Shown in pieces: positions 1-9,249 of a stretch of DNA of 64,000 bases. A program made the position numbers and the translations under genes. The stretch lies in NCBI RefSeq assembly GCF_001404515.1, contig NZ_CXWE01000002.1, forward strand, positions 558,001 through 622,000, read 5' to 3'. The stretch's first letter is position 1, and each line of letters opens with the position of its first letter. The notes under the pieces were generated by a model. That model was not told where the DNA came from. It did no database searches and saw nothing but the letters and a program-made list of their open reading frames with translations. The DNA comes from Roseibium album. Lineage in GTDB: Bacteria > Pseudomonadota > Alphaproteobacteria > Rhizobiales > Stappiaceae.

Positions 1-2
1 CA

Positions 3-1493
3 CACTTTCCGGGTCTCATCGTGTGCTCTGCTCAGACAAGCAACACGTCAGGCGAAGCCTACGCGTTTCATTACGCGTGGTCCGGTGGACATCGCATGGT
101 CGCCGAAGAACTTGCCGATGGGCGGCGGCACGTTCAGTTCGGGCATGCATCCGCCAGCATGAAAGGGAACCACACCTTCCGCACGGCCCCGCTCCTTGCA
201 ACCTATGCGGCTTCAGGTTTCAACAGCGCCGCGGTCCGTTTTCAAAGGCACGCCAGAAACCGGCTCGTGTCCGGTGAAAAAACACCGCGGCCCGTTCACT
301 ACAATTGCTGGGAAGCCGTCTATTTCGATCACAAGATCGAGGAGCTGAAATCAATCGCTTCCAGGGCGGCGGACCTAGGAGCCGAGCGCTTTGTGCTTGA
401 TGACGGCTGGTTCGGTCTTCGGGACAACGACACGTCCTCGCTTGGTGACTGGGGCATCGACCGCAGGAAATACCCGGACGGGCTGGCTCCACTTGTCGAG
501 CATGTCAAGGGCCTCGGCCTTGAATTCGGCATTTGGTTCGAGCCGGAAATGATCAACGAGGACAGTGATCTTTTCAGATCACATCCGGAATGGGTCCTCG
601 GCCCGTTGAACCAGGTCAGGGGCCGGCAGCAACTCTGTCTCGACATGTCTCGTGACGATGTCCGCACCTATCTCTACGATTGTATTGCCGAAGTGCTTTC
701 CACAAACGATATCGGTTACATCAAGTGGGACCACAACAGAGTACTGCCGATCGTCGACGCCGCCCAGACCGAGGGCACATACGCACTCATCGATCGGCTG
801 CGCGCGGACTTTCCACATGTCGAAATCGAAAGCTGTGCATCGGGCGGCGGACGGGTCGATTTTGGCATCCTGAAGCGAACGCAGAGGGTCTGGCTTTCAG
901 ACAGCAATGACGCTCTGGAGCGCCAGCGCATCCAGCACGACGCCGCGCTGTTTTTGCCGGCTTCGGTTACCGGCTCGCATGTCGGACCGCGAAAATGTCA
1001 CACCTCCGGCCGAACGCTCAACATGAAGTTTCGCGCCTGGACCGCTGCTCAGCGGCACATGGGTTTCGAAATGGACCCGCGCGAGCTGACAGACGAGGAA
1101 GCCGCCGTCCTGAAACACGTGACCGGTTGGTGGAAGGCAAACAGGGACTGGATGGTGCACGCCGACATATTGCGGCTCGACTGTCCTGACCCGGCCCTGA
1201 TTGCGGAGCAGCAACTCGCCGAGGACAAAAGCCGGTTTGTTGTTTTTGCGGCCCTGACGCGTCCGTCGAACCAGATTCTGCAACCACCGCTTCGTCTGAC
1301 TGGCCTGGAGGCTGGCGCACAATACACGATCAAGCTGATCAATCGCGAAGACGCCGCAGACCTTTCCCGCGGCTCTCCGTTTCTGAAGGAAAACGATCTG
1401 GTTGCGAGCGGTCAGTACCTGATGTCCCACGGCCTCAATCTGCCCTGGTGTTTCCCGGAGACGATCTGGGTCCTGGAAGCACAACGGATCTGA
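3..1493 (+). CDS. Alpha-galactosidase, GH36 family (5' end outside window)
   Basis: Hydrolyses terminal alpha-1,6-galactosyl residues (melibiose, raffinose type). The reading frame is open to the left edge of the window, and the visible 496 codons lack the N-terminal beta-sandwich usual in this roughly 700-residue family, so the gene is cut by the window edge. Visible family marks: the nucleophile Asp in KWDHNR (Asp codon at 729-731), the CASGGGRVD motif, and the acid/base Asp in SDSND (codon at 900-902). A C-terminal beta domain follows. It is the first visible gene of a same-strand galactose operon that also holds a beta-galactosidase, so the likely role is feeding free galactose to the downstream oxidative pathway. 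Cytoplasmic or periplasmic location cannot be judged without the N-terminus. Family assignment is firm; substrate is inferred. Confidence 0.9.
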   Translation, partial: HFPGLIVCSAQTSNTSGEAYAFHYAWSGGHRMVAEELADGRRHVQFGHASASMKGNHTFRTAPLLATYAASGFNSAAVRFQRHARNRLVSGEKTPRPVHYNCWEAVYFDHKIEELKSIASRAADLGAERFVLDDGWFGLRDNDTSSLGDWGIDRRKYPDGLAPLVEHVKGLGLEFGIWFEPEMINEDSDLFRSHPEWVLGPLNQVRGRQQLCLDMSRDDVRTYLYDCIAEVLSTNDIGYIKWDHNRVLPIVDAAQTEGTYALIDRLRADFPHVEIESCASGGGRVDFGILKRTQRVWLSDSNDALERQRIQHDAALFLPASVTGSHVGPRKCHTSGRTLNMKFRAWTAAQRHMGFEMDPRELTDEEAAVLKHVTGWWKANRDWMVHADILRLDCPDPALIAEQQLAEDKSRFVVFAALTRPSNQILQPPLRLTGLEAGAQYTIKLINREDAADLSRGSPFLKENDLVASGQYLMSHGLNLPWCFPETIWVLEAQRI

Positions 1494-1554
1494 ACAGAAA
1501 GAATTTTCAAGGCACTGAACCGAATGTGCCGGAAAACAAAAAAGGGAGCGTCAC

Positions 1555-2319
1555 ATGCACGCGAATTATCCTGACCTCAAGGGCAGGTCGGTTTTCATCA
1601 CCGGCGGTGGCTCGGGCATTGGCGCTGCCCTTAGCAGCGGTTTTCTGGCCCAGGGTGCAAGGGTCGCATTTGTACAGCGTTCGGACGCGACAGAATTCTG
1701 TGACGAAATGGAACGTCAGCACGGCAACCGGCCGCTTTATCTGCAATGCGACATAGCCAACATTGCCGAACTGAAGGGCGCTATGGACAAAGCCGCTGAA
1801 TCGCACGGTGCAATCACCGTTCTGGTCAACAACGCCGCCAACGACAAGCGTCACAAGACCGAAGAGGTGGACGAGGACTTCTGGGACTGGGCCCAGGCGA
1901 TCAACCTCAAGGCCTACTTCTTTGCCTGCCAGCACGTCATTCAGGGGATGCGCGCTGCCGGTGGCGGGTCGATCGTCAACTTCACGTCGATTTCCTACAT
2001 GATGGGCAATGCCGGCTATGCGGCCTACACAACAGCCAATTCCGGCATCAACGGCATGACCCGAAGCCTTGCACGCGAATTCGGACCCGACAACATCAGG
2101 GTCAACGCGATCGCACCCGGCTGGGTTCTCACACAACGGCAAAAGGACCTGTGGGTTACGCCGGAAGCCCTCGCAGCACATCTTGACCGCCAGTGTCTGA
2201 AGTTCGAGCTTTCACCGGAAGACATGGTAGATCCGGTCCTCTTCCTGGCGGCGAAAACCAGCAGGGGCATGACGGGGCAGTCCCTGGTAGTGGACGGCGG
2301 AGTAGTGGTGACGGGATGA
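1555..2319 (+). CDS. SDR-family dehydrogenase, probable sugar (galactose) dehydrogenase, with YxxxN active site
   Basis: 254-residue classical short-chain dehydrogenase: TGGGSGIG cofactor motif (residues 16-23), NNAAN (92-96), active-site Ser145 and Tyr158, and the C-terminal DGG motif. The Lys expected four residues after the Tyr is Asn162 (YTTAN), read directly from the codons. That Lys normally lowers the Tyr pKa and binds the nicotinamide ribose, so its loss is unusual. The gene sits between alpha-galactosidase and KDGal kinase, and its stop overlaps the dgoK start (ATGA). Context suggests oxidation of D-galactose to galactonolactone or a related pentose/hexose step; the sequence alone does not prove the substrate. 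A ribosome site (AAAGGGAG) lies just upstream of the ATG. Confidence 0.85.
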   Translation: MHANYPDLKGRSVFITGGGSGIGAALSSGFLAQGARVAFVQRSDATEFCDEMERQHGNRPLYLQCDIANIAELKGAMDKAAESHGAITVLVNNAANDKRHKTEEVDEDFWDWAQAINLKAYFFACQHVIQGMRAAGGGSIVNFTSISYMMGNAGYAAYTTANSGINGMTRSLAREFGPDNIRVNAIAPGWVLTQRQKDLWVTPEALAAHLDRQCLKFELSPEDMVDPVLFLAAKTSRGMTGQSLVVDGGVVVTG

Positions 2320-3236
2320 GCCTTCAGGCAAAAGCGGACTGGATCGCGGTGGATTGGGGCACAACCAATCTGCGTGTCTGGGCGCTGGATTCAAGCGGAT
2401 GCGAAATGATCCACCGTTCCTCCGACAAAGGCATGGGCGGGTTGGCCGCAAACGAATTCGAACCCGCGCTTCTCGAGCTTGTCGCAGACCTGCTCGCGCC
2501 GGAGATCAAAACGCCGGTGATCGTTTGCGGAATGGCCGGTTCGCGTCAGGGCTGGGCGGAAGCACCTTACAAGACAACGCCCTGTACACCGCCTTCCCTG
2601 GAAGACGCGACCGTTGTCCATGCAGCCGATTCCCGTCTTGACGTGCGCATCCTTCCGGGAATCAAGCAGCGCGACCCGACAGATGTCATGCGGGGCGAGG
2701 AGACCCAGATTTCCGGTTTTCTTGCGGACAATCCGGGATATAGCGGAACGCTGTGCCTACCCGGAACGCATACCAAATGGGTTGCAGTCAGGGACGGCGT
2801 TGTTGAACATTTCAGGACATTCATGACCGGCGAAATGTTCGCGCTCCTGTCCAGTCGATCTGTTCTTCGCCACAGTCTGTCCGCTCGTGAGATCGATCAC
2901 GATACGTTCGAGCAAGCTGTTGCCGACGCTGCTGAAAATCCTCAGGAAATTGCGGCGAGCCTCTTTGGTATACGGGCTGCCGGTCTGATTGCGGGTCTGA
3001 CAGGGGAAGCTGCAAGAGGGCGCTTGTCGGGCTACCTGATCGGTGCTGAGCTTGCCGCCGTCAGGGATGGTTTTGATCTTGCCGCGATCACGCTCCTTGG
3101 CAGTGACCAGATTTCCAAGGCGTACCATTCGGCGCTGGGCCGGCTCGGATACCGGGCAACACTCCTTAACGCGGAGACCATTACTCTGAACGGTCTCGTG
3201 CTTGCTTACTCTTCCTATTCCAAGGTTTCCTCATGA
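2316..3236 (+). CDS. dgoK: 2-dehydro-3-deoxygalactonokinase
   Basis: 306-residue sugar kinase of the DgoK family that phosphorylates 2-keto-3-deoxygalactonate to the 6-phosphate using ATP. The N-terminal phosphate loop VDWGTTNLRVW and the GxHxKW element (LPGTHTKWV) are typical. The ATG at 2316 overlaps the stop of the preceding SDR gene (ATGA), and its own stop overlaps the dgoA start the same way, so translation of the three genes is coupled. An open frame extends upstream to 2193 but this would overlap the SDR by more than 100 bases, so the coupled ATG is preferred. Confidence 0.93.
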   Translation: MSLQAKADWIAVDWGTTNLRVWALDSSGCEMIHRSSDKGMGGLAANEFEPALLELVADLLAPEIKTPVIVCGMAGSRQGWAEAPYKTTPCTPPSLEDATVVHAADSRLDVRILPGIKQRDPTDVMRGEETQISGFLADNPGYSGTLCLPGTHTKWVAVRDGVVEHFRTFMTGEMFALLSSRSVLRHSLSAREIDHDTFEQAVADAAENPQEIAASLFGIRAAGLIAGLTGEAARGRLSGYLIGAELAAVRDGFDLAAITLLGSDQISKAYHSALGRLGYRATLLNAETITLNGLVLAYSSYSKVSS

Positions 3237-3847
3237 GCAGAAATCTGATCGCCATTCTACGAGGCCTGACACCCGCAGAAGCGCTCCCGGTCACCGGATG
3301 CCTTATCGAGGCAGGCATTACCTGGATCGAGGTGCCGCTCAACTCCCCGGACGCTCTCACCAGTATTGACGCCATGGTCAAGGCCCATTCCGCCGACGCA
3401 CGGATTGGAGCTGGAACCGTGTTGTCGCCGGAGCAGGTGCTGCAGGTGAAAGCCGCAGGCGGCTCTCTGATCGTTTCGCCGGATTGCAATCCGGATGTAA
3501 TCCTTGCGACCAAGGCCGAAGACATGTTGTCCTATCCGGGCGTCATGACTCCGAGCGAAGCATTCACCGCGCTCCGCAACGGTGCGGACGGGCTGAAGTT
3601 TTTCCCGGCCTCGCTCATCGGTCCCGACGGTCTCAAGGCAATGCTGGCTGTTCTGCCCAAAGGCACCGCCACCTATGCCGTCGGCGGCGCCGGACCGGAC
3701 AATTTCGGTGACTGGATCAAGGTCGGTGCGACTGGCTTTGGAATTGGCACCGCTCTCTACAAGCCCGGGTTTTCGGTCGCGGAAATCAAGGAACGGGCCG
3801 AGAAAATCGTCAGCGCCTATGATGCGGCAATGGAAGCACACGGATAG
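3233..3847 (+). CDS. dgoA: 2-dehydro-3-deoxy-6-phosphogalactonate aldolase
   Basis: 204-residue class I KDPG/KDPGal aldolase. It cleaves 2-keto-3-deoxy-6-phosphogalactonate to pyruvate and glyceraldehyde 3-phosphate. The Schiff-base Lys is Lys122 in GLKFFPAS and the general acid/base Glu is Glu33 in WIEVPLNSP. Length is standard for the family. Pairing with dgoK by ATGA overlap favours the galactonate rather than the gluconate branch. E. coli DgoA acts after DgoK in the same way. Confidence 0.93.
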   Translation: MSRNLIAILRGLTPAEALPVTGCLIEAGITWIEVPLNSPDALTSIDAMVKAHSADARIGAGTVLSPEQVLQVKAAGGSLIVSPDCNPDVILATKAEDMLSYPGVMTPSEAFTALRNGADGLKFFPASLIGPDGLKAMLAVLPKGTATYAVGGAGPDNFGDWIKVGATGFGIGTALYKPGFSVAEIKERAEKIVSAYDAAMEAHG

Positions 3848-3852
3848 GGTTC

Positions 3853-4692
3853 ATGAGCAACGTATTTGACGGGCGGCAATGCACGCTCGGTGAAGGACCG
3901 CTTTGGCATCCCGAACGCCGGCAACTCTACTGGTTCGACATCCTGAACAGGCAATTGCTGACCCGGCAAGACGAGACTGAAAGGTCGTGGCAATTCGACG
4001 AATATGTCTCGGCGGCCGGGTGGGTCAGTCGCACTGAAATGCTGATTGCAAGTGCCAGCAGGCTCTTTCTCTTTGATCTTGAAACCGAAGCCCGGACCAA
4101 GTTGTGCGACCTTGAGGCGGACAATCCGGTAACACGGTCCAATGATGGCCGCGCGGATCCGAAAGGCGGGTTCTGGATCGGCACGATGGGAATTGAAGCC
4201 GAACAGGGGGCAGGCGCAATTTACCGGTTTTTCAGGGGCGAATTGCGCAGGCTCTATAGCGGGATCACGATTTCCAACGCGATCTGCTTTTCTCCGGACG
4301 GGACGACGGCCTACTTCGCTGATACCGCAACTCAGACGATCCAGCAGGTTTCACTGGACGAAGAAGGGTGGCCTGCCGGAACCCCGACCTTGTTCGCAGA
4401 TCTTTCCGGAGATGGTTACAATCCCGACGGTGCAGTGGTTGATGACGAAGGTCATCTGTGGAATGCGCAGTGGGGGGCAAACCGCATCGCAAGGTATGAT
4501 CCGAACGGAAATTTTGTCGAAGACATCGCGGTCCAGGCCGCACAGGTCTCCTGCCCCGCCTTTGGCGGCACGGATCTTCAGACCCTGTTTGCAACGACTG
4601 CGGCCGAAGGCCTGGAAGGCATATGGGAAGGCAAGACATTCTTTGCCGAGACGAACGTCCGCGGACAGGCCGAACACCGCGTCATCCTCTAG
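3853..4692 (+). CDS. SMP-30/gluconolactonase family sugar lactonase
   Basis: 279-residue six-bladed beta-propeller of the SMP-30/regucalcin family. It hydrolyses aldonolactones and needs a divalent metal. The three family metal ligands are visible: Glu14 (LGEGPLW), Asn140 (ISNAI) and Asp190 (NPDGAV). It begins 5 bases after dgoA stops. In this operon the natural role is opening galactono-lactone made by the upstream dehydrogenase. There is no signal peptide, so it is cytoplasmic. Activity on arabino- or glucono-lactone is also possible. Confidence 0.88.
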   Translation: MSNVFDGRQCTLGEGPLWHPERRQLYWFDILNRQLLTRQDETERSWQFDEYVSAAGWVSRTEMLIASASRLFLFDLETEARTKLCDLEADNPVTRSNDGRADPKGGFWIGTMGIEAEQGAGAIYRFFRGELRRLYSGITISNAICFSPDGTTAYFADTATQTIQQVSLDEEGWPAGTPTLFADLSGDGYNPDGAVVDDEGHLWNAQWGANRIARYDPNGNFVEDIAVQAAQVSCPAFGGTDLQTLFATTAAEGLEGIWEGKTFFAETNVRGQAEHRVIL

Positions 4693-4700
4693 GAAGTCAC

Positions 4701-6602
4701 ATGAAGCGCACGCTTGGAACCTGTTATTATCCGGAACACTGGCCGGAGGAAATGTGGGCCGCGGATGCGCGCCGCATGGCGGATGCCGGGCTGACCTGGG
4801 TTCGCATAGGTGAGTTTGCCTGGTCGCGTCTGGAACCCTCCCCCGGCGATCTGCAGTTTGAATGGCTTGACCGTGCGATCGACGTACTCGGCCAGGCAGG
4901 GCTCAAGATCGTACTGGGCACGCCAACTGCAACACCGCCCAGGTGGCTGGTCGCAAGACACCCCGGCATGCTTGCCCTTGATGCCGACGGCCGTCCTCGC
5001 GGCTTCGGCTCGCGCCGTCACTATTGCTTCTCCCATGAAGCCTACCGGGAAGAATGCGACCGGATCGTCCAGCTGTTTGCGAAGCGATATGGCGGCAACA
5101 GGCATGTTGCCGCCTGGCAGACCGACAATGAATACGGCTGCCATGATACGACGCTCTCCTATTCCGCGGCAGCCTGTGAGGCTTTCCGCGAGTGGCTCAG
5201 GGAAAGGTACGGGTCAATCGAAGCCCTCAACCGGGCATGGGGCAACGTCTTCTGGTCGATGGAGTATGGCTCGTTTGACGACATCGACTTGCCGAACCTG
5301 ACGGTCACGGAACCGAACCCATCACACGCGCTCGCGTTTCGCCGGTTTTCCTCCGACCAGGTTGCAAGCTTCAACAGGCGCCAGACGGATATCATCCGAA
5401 CCCATTCGGATGCTCCGATCGGTCACAATTTCATGGGCCGGATTACCGAATTCGATCATTTCAAGGTTGGCGACGACCTCGATATAGCGACCTGGGACAG
5501 CTACCCGCTCGGCTTCCTGGAAGACAGGGTTGGCGCAGATGAAGCGCATCAGCGGGCTTTTGCCCGCCAGGGAGACCCGGATTTCCAGGCCTTCCATCAC
5601 GACCTCTACCGGTCTGTCGGCAAGGGTCGGTGGTGGGTCATGGAACAACAGCCTGGCCCCGTTAACTGGGCTCCCTACAACCCGGCACCACTGCCCGGCA
5701 TGATGCGCCTGTGGGCGTGGGAAGCCTTCGCTCACGGTGCGGAGGCAGTCTGCTATTTCCGCTGGAGGCAGGCTCCATTCGCCCAGGAACAGATGCATGC
5801 CGGAATGCTGCGTCCGGACAATGCCGACGCGCCTGCCTTGCTTGAAGCCAGACAGGTCGCGGAAGAACTACAGGATACGCCTGACGTTTTCATCGCACGG
5901 TCCGAAATTGCCCTGATCTTCGATTTCGATGCAGATTTCGCCTGGGCGACCCAGCCGCACGGGGCCGGTCTCAACTATTTCCAGATCGTGTTCGACACCT
6001 ACAAGGCGCTGCGAAAACTGGGACTTTCGGTCGATATCATCCGCGCTGAGACACGCGATTTCTCCAGCTACAAACTGGTTCTCGCCCCAGGCCTCATTTA
6101 CATGCCGCAGGATCTGAAGAGCGCATTGTCGGAGGCAGATGCCCACGTTGTTCTTGGGCCGCGAACAGCCGCGCGCACCGCAGATATGGCGATACCCGTC
6201 CCATTGCCGCCGGACATGCCCGGCCTCGATGTGACCGTTTCATGCGTTGAAAGCGTTCGCCCGGACATGCCGATGCCGCTGAAAGGTGGCGGCAGTTTCG
6301 TCGGCTACCGGGAAGAACTCGAGGGATCAGCGGACATTGTTCTGGAGACGGAAGCAGGCCAACCGGCAGCAATGCGGTCAGGCAACCTGACCTATGTTGG
6401 CGGCCTGTGTGACGAAAGCGCCTCGACACGCCTGTTCAAAAACCTCTGCGCCGAAGCGGGAATACCGACCATGCCCCTGACTGGCGGCGTGCGCTGCCGC
6501 GAGGCGGGCGATCTCAGGATCTGGACCAACTATGGCTCGGAACCTGCCGAGACGCCGGCAGGCCGGATCGAGGCGGCCGGTGTGCTCTTTGAGGAGCTTT
6601 GA
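4701..6602 (+). CDS. Beta-galactosidase, GH42 family
   Basis: 633-residue GH42 enzyme that releases galactose from beta-galactosides. The acid/base Glu is Glu144 in TDNEYG and the nucleophile is Glu315 in WWVMEQQPG; domain order is the usual TIM barrel, trimerisation domain (around 400-590) and small C-terminal beta domain. The ATG at 4701 is 8 bases after the lactonase stop and preceded by AGGAAG. A longer open frame begins at 4623 but overlaps the lactonase. No signal peptide is seen, implying that galactosides are imported before cleavage. It closes the galactose operon; the next gene is on the other strand. Confidence 0.94.
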   Translation: MKRTLGTCYYPEHWPEEMWAADARRMADAGLTWVRIGEFAWSRLEPSPGDLQFEWLDRAIDVLGQAGLKIVLGTPTATPPRWLVARHPGMLALDADGRPRGFGSRRHYCFSHEAYREECDRIVQLFAKRYGGNRHVAAWQTDNEYGCHDTTLSYSAAACEAFREWLRERYGSIEALNRAWGNVFWSMEYGSFDDIDLPNLTVTEPNPSHALAFRRFSSDQVASFNRRQTDIIRTHSDAPIGHNFMGRITEFDHFKVGDDLDIATWDSYPLGFLEDRVGADEAHQRAFARQGDPDFQAFHHDLYRSVGKGRWWVMEQQPGPVNWAPYNPAPLPGMMRLWAWEAFAHGAEAVCYFRWRQAPFAQEQMHAGMLRPDNADAPALLEARQVAEELQDTPDVFIARSEIALIFDFDADFAWATQPHGAGLNYFQIVFDTYKALRKLGLSVDIIRAETRDFSSYKLVLAPGLIYMPQDLKSALSEADAHVVLGPRTAARTADMAIPVPLPPDMPGLDVTVSCVESVRPDMPMPLKGGGSFVGYREELEGSADIVLETEAGQPAAMRSGNLTYVGGLCDESASTRLFKNLCAEAGIPTMPLTGGVRCREAGDLRIWTNYGSEPAETPAGRIEAAGVLFEEL

Positions 6603-6649
6603 AAAAGCCACTCCATTTCAAGAGCACCGCTCCCGCGTGAACCGGAGTT

Positions 6650-7321
6650 TCAAGCCGCTTCGCCATCCATGAGTTGCCGGATGATCGCGGTGTAATTGTC
6701 GACACCCTGCGCGCCGGTAATAAGGTGGCGCCGTTCGAAAACAACCGCCGGAACACCCTGGATGCCGTTCTGCGTCCAGAAGGTTTCTTCCTGGCGAACT
6801 GCGTCCGCATACCGGTTGTCTTCCAGAACATTGAGTGCTTCTGCCCGGTCAAGGCCGACACTTTCTGCAACATCCGCCAGCACCGTTTTATCGTTCAAGT
6901 TCAGTCGCTTGGCAAAATAGGCTTCGAAAAGTGCCATCTTCAACGGATGTTCCTTGCCTTCATGCGCCGCCCAGTGCAGCAACTGATGCGCCTCGAACGT
7001 ATTCACCATGCGCATGTCGTCGGTGAAGTTGAAATCAAAGCCGAGTTCCCTGCCGATTTCGGTCAGCCTGTCGCGCGCACTCTGGGACTGCTCCTCCGTA
7101 GACCCGTATTTGCGCATGATATGTTCGCGCAGGTTCTCGCCTTCGGCAGGCATTTCCGGATTGAGTTCGAACGGATGCCATTTGACAGCTGCCGTCACAC
7201 CTGTTTGCTCGATCGCCTTTTCCAGCTGTTTGAAGCCGACGATGCACCAGGGACAGACAACATCGGAGACGATATCGATCTGCAGGGCATCTTCCATGTC
7301 GAGGTCTGAAATTTCACTCAT
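6650..7321 (-). CDS. DsbA-family oxidoreductase, FrnE-like
   Basis: 223-residue thioredoxin-fold protein with an inserted helical domain, as in FrnE and the 2-hydroxychromene-2-carboxylate isomerase relatives. The active site is Cys23-Pro-Trp-Cys26 (VVCPWC). There is no signal peptide, so it works in the cytoplasm, where FrnE-type proteins act as disulfide isomerases or oxidoreductases. It ends converging on the beta-galactosidase gene and lies downstream of the kefB-like gene on the same strand with a 26-base gap. Substrate unknown. Confidence 0.85.
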   Translation of the reverse strand: MSEISDLDMEDALQIDIVSDVVCPWCIVGFKQLEKAIEQTGVTAAVKWHPFELNPEMPAEGENLREHIMRKYGSTEEQSQSARDRLTEIGRELGFDFNFTDDMRMVNTFEAHQLLHWAAHEGKEHPLKMALFEAYFAKRLNLNDKTVLADVAESVGLDRAEALNVLEDNRYADAVRQEETFWTQNGIQGVPAVVFERRHLITGAQGVDNYTAIIRQLMDGEAA

Positions 7322-7347
7322 TCGGGATTCTTTCTTTCAGTGCACAA

Positions 7348-9249
7348 TCAAAGTGTAGCATCACCTTTTGGCGGCGGGTTCCAACCACGTTCGGTCCGTT
7401 CATGGCGATCGTCGCCTTGTTCGGCACGCATGATTTCGTAAAGCGTTTCGGAATGGGCACGCATGGCATCAATATAGGACTTGTCGACACCGCCATCGTT
7501 ATAGTTTTCGCGTAATCCCTCCAGCATTTCACGATCGTGATTGCGGAAATTCTTCGCCCGGGTCCGGGCACGAAACGGGTGCGATCCAAGCTCGATCAAC
7601 GCGCGGCGGCCAAGGGCCAGCGCTCCTTCAAAGAGTTCACGCTCGGCACGGTGAGCCCCCGCCATTTCAAGTTCATAAACATGGTGGCGGTCTCTGGCCC
7701 GCGCAAGGATCCTGACCTTCGGATAGGTTTTCGCGACATGTTCGACCACCATGGTCTGCTTGTCCCGGTCATCGATCGCTGCAACGAAAAGATCTGCTTC
7801 GCCGAGCCCGGCACCATGCAGAAGATCGGGCCGCGTGGCATCGCCGTAAAAGGTCCTCATGCCGATCCGACCAAGGTTTTCTACCGTTTGCGGATCATGA
7901 TCGAGAATGACAACATCGTAGCCACTCGTCAGCAGCAGCCGGGAGACGATCTGCCCGAAACGTCCCATTCCGGCCACAACCACCCGCCCCCTGCTATCGA
8001 TCACATCCGGCTCACGCTCGGATTTCGAAACGGCTCTCGGAGCAACCACTTTCTCATAAAATATGAAAAGTGCCGGCGTGAGCAGCATGGTGATGGCGAC
8101 AACCAGTGTCATCGTCTGCAGAAGGGTTTGCTCCAGGACACCGGCACCGGATGCAGATCCGAACAGCACGAATGCAAATTCGCCCGCCTGCGCCAGGCCA
8201 AGCGCAAACAGCCAGCGGTCCGCGCCCCTGAGCCTGAAAACCGTTCCAAGCGCGAACAGTAGTCCGAACTTTACCGCAATCAGACCGATGGCAAGCCCGA
8301 AAATGGTTACGGGCGCGCCGAACAGCAGGTCGAAATCGATACCGGCGCCCACCGTCAGGAAGAACAGGCCCAGAAGCAGTCCCTTGAAGGGTTCGATGTC
8401 GCTTTCCAGTTCGTGGCGATAGTCACTGTCGGACAGGACAACGCCGGCCAGGAACGTGCCGAGCGCCGGTGACAGGCCGACAAAATCCATCAGGAGGGCG
8501 ATGCCGATCACAAGCAGCAGAGCCGTTGCGGTAAAGATTTCGCGCAGATGCGCCTCGGCGATGAACCGGAATACGGGCCTGAGCAAATGACGGCCGGCAA
8601 AGATGATCGCGGCAATCACTGCCAGAATGATCAATGCCTGGGCCCAGCCGGGCAGCGCCGCCAGGGCTTCCCCGCCATGGGCGGCTGCGTCGCCGTGCTC
8701 GCCGCCGGCATGAGCCTCGGATCCGCCGCTGGCTCCATGAGCGCCTGCTAGGAGTGGCAGTATGGCCAGCATCGGAATGACGGCAATGTCCTGCGTCAGA
8801 AGAACCGAAAACGAATTCTGGCCACCTTGTGTTTTCATCCAGCCTTTTTCATTCAGCGTCTGCAGCACGATTGCGGTGGAGGAAAGCGCCAGGATCATGC
8901 CGAGCGCAACGGCGCTTTGCCAGGTGAGTCCCGCAGCAAGACCGATACCGGCAAAGACTGCTGTTGTTCCCACAACCTGGAGACCGCCCAGACCGATCAG
9001 CTGCTGACGCATTTTCCAGAGCATCGCCGGCTTCAGTTCAAGCCCGACGAGAAACAGCATCATGACCACACCGAACTCTGCAAAATGCTGCACTTCGGTG
9101 GTCTCGGACCCAACGACACCCAGAACCGGACCGATGACGACGCCGGCAATCAGATATCCCAGGACGGAGCCGAGACCGAGCCGGTTTGCCAGCGGAACGG
9201 CGATGACGGCCGCGCAAAGATAGACGAATGCATCGCTGAGCAACCCCAT
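7348..9249 (-). CDS. Monovalent cation:proton antiporter-2 (KefB/KefC type) with TrkA-N domain
   Basis: 633-residue CPA2 antiporter of the inner membrane: about 12 hydrophobic segments in residues 1-400, the conserved QDIAVIP motif (153-159), then a TrkA-N/RCK nucleotide-binding domain starting near 420 (GxGxxG at 427-432). This class carries out glutathione-gated K+ efflux coupled to H+ entry. A loop at 168-195 is unusually rich in Gly, Ala and His (five His). The ATG at 9249 overlaps the stop of the kefF-like gene, matching the KefB/C-KefF pairing known from enterics. Whether glutathione adducts gate this one is inferred from the family. Confidence 0.9.
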   Translation of the reverse strand: MGLLSDAFVYLCAAVIAVPLANRLGLGSVLGYLIAGVVIGPVLGVVGSETTEVQHFAEFGVVMMLFLVGLELKPAMLWKMRQQLIGLGGLQVVGTTAVFAGIGLAAGLTWQSAVALGMILALSSTAIVLQTLNEKGWMKTQGGQNSFSVLLTQDIAVIPMLAILPLLAGAHGASGGSEAHAGGEHGDAAAHGGEALAALPGWAQALIILAVIAAIIFAGRHLLRPVFRFIAEAHLREIFTATALLLVIGIALLMDFVGLSPALGTFLAGVVLSDSDYRHELESDIEPFKGLLLGLFFLTVGAGIDFDLLFGAPVTIFGLAIGLIAVKFGLLFALGTVFRLRGADRWLFALGLAQAGEFAFVLFGSASGAGVLEQTLLQTMTLVVAITMLLTPALFIFYEKVVAPRAVSKSEREPDVIDSRGRVVVAGMGRFGQIVSRLLLTSGYDVVILDHDPQTVENLGRIGMRTFYGDATRPDLLHGAGLGEADLFVAAIDDRDKQTMVVEHVAKTYPKVRILARARDRHHVYELEMAGAHRAERELFEGALALGRRALIELGSHPFRARTRAKNFRNHDREMLEGLRENYNDGGVDKSYIDAMRAHSETLYEIMRAEQGDDRHERTERGWNPPPKGDATL

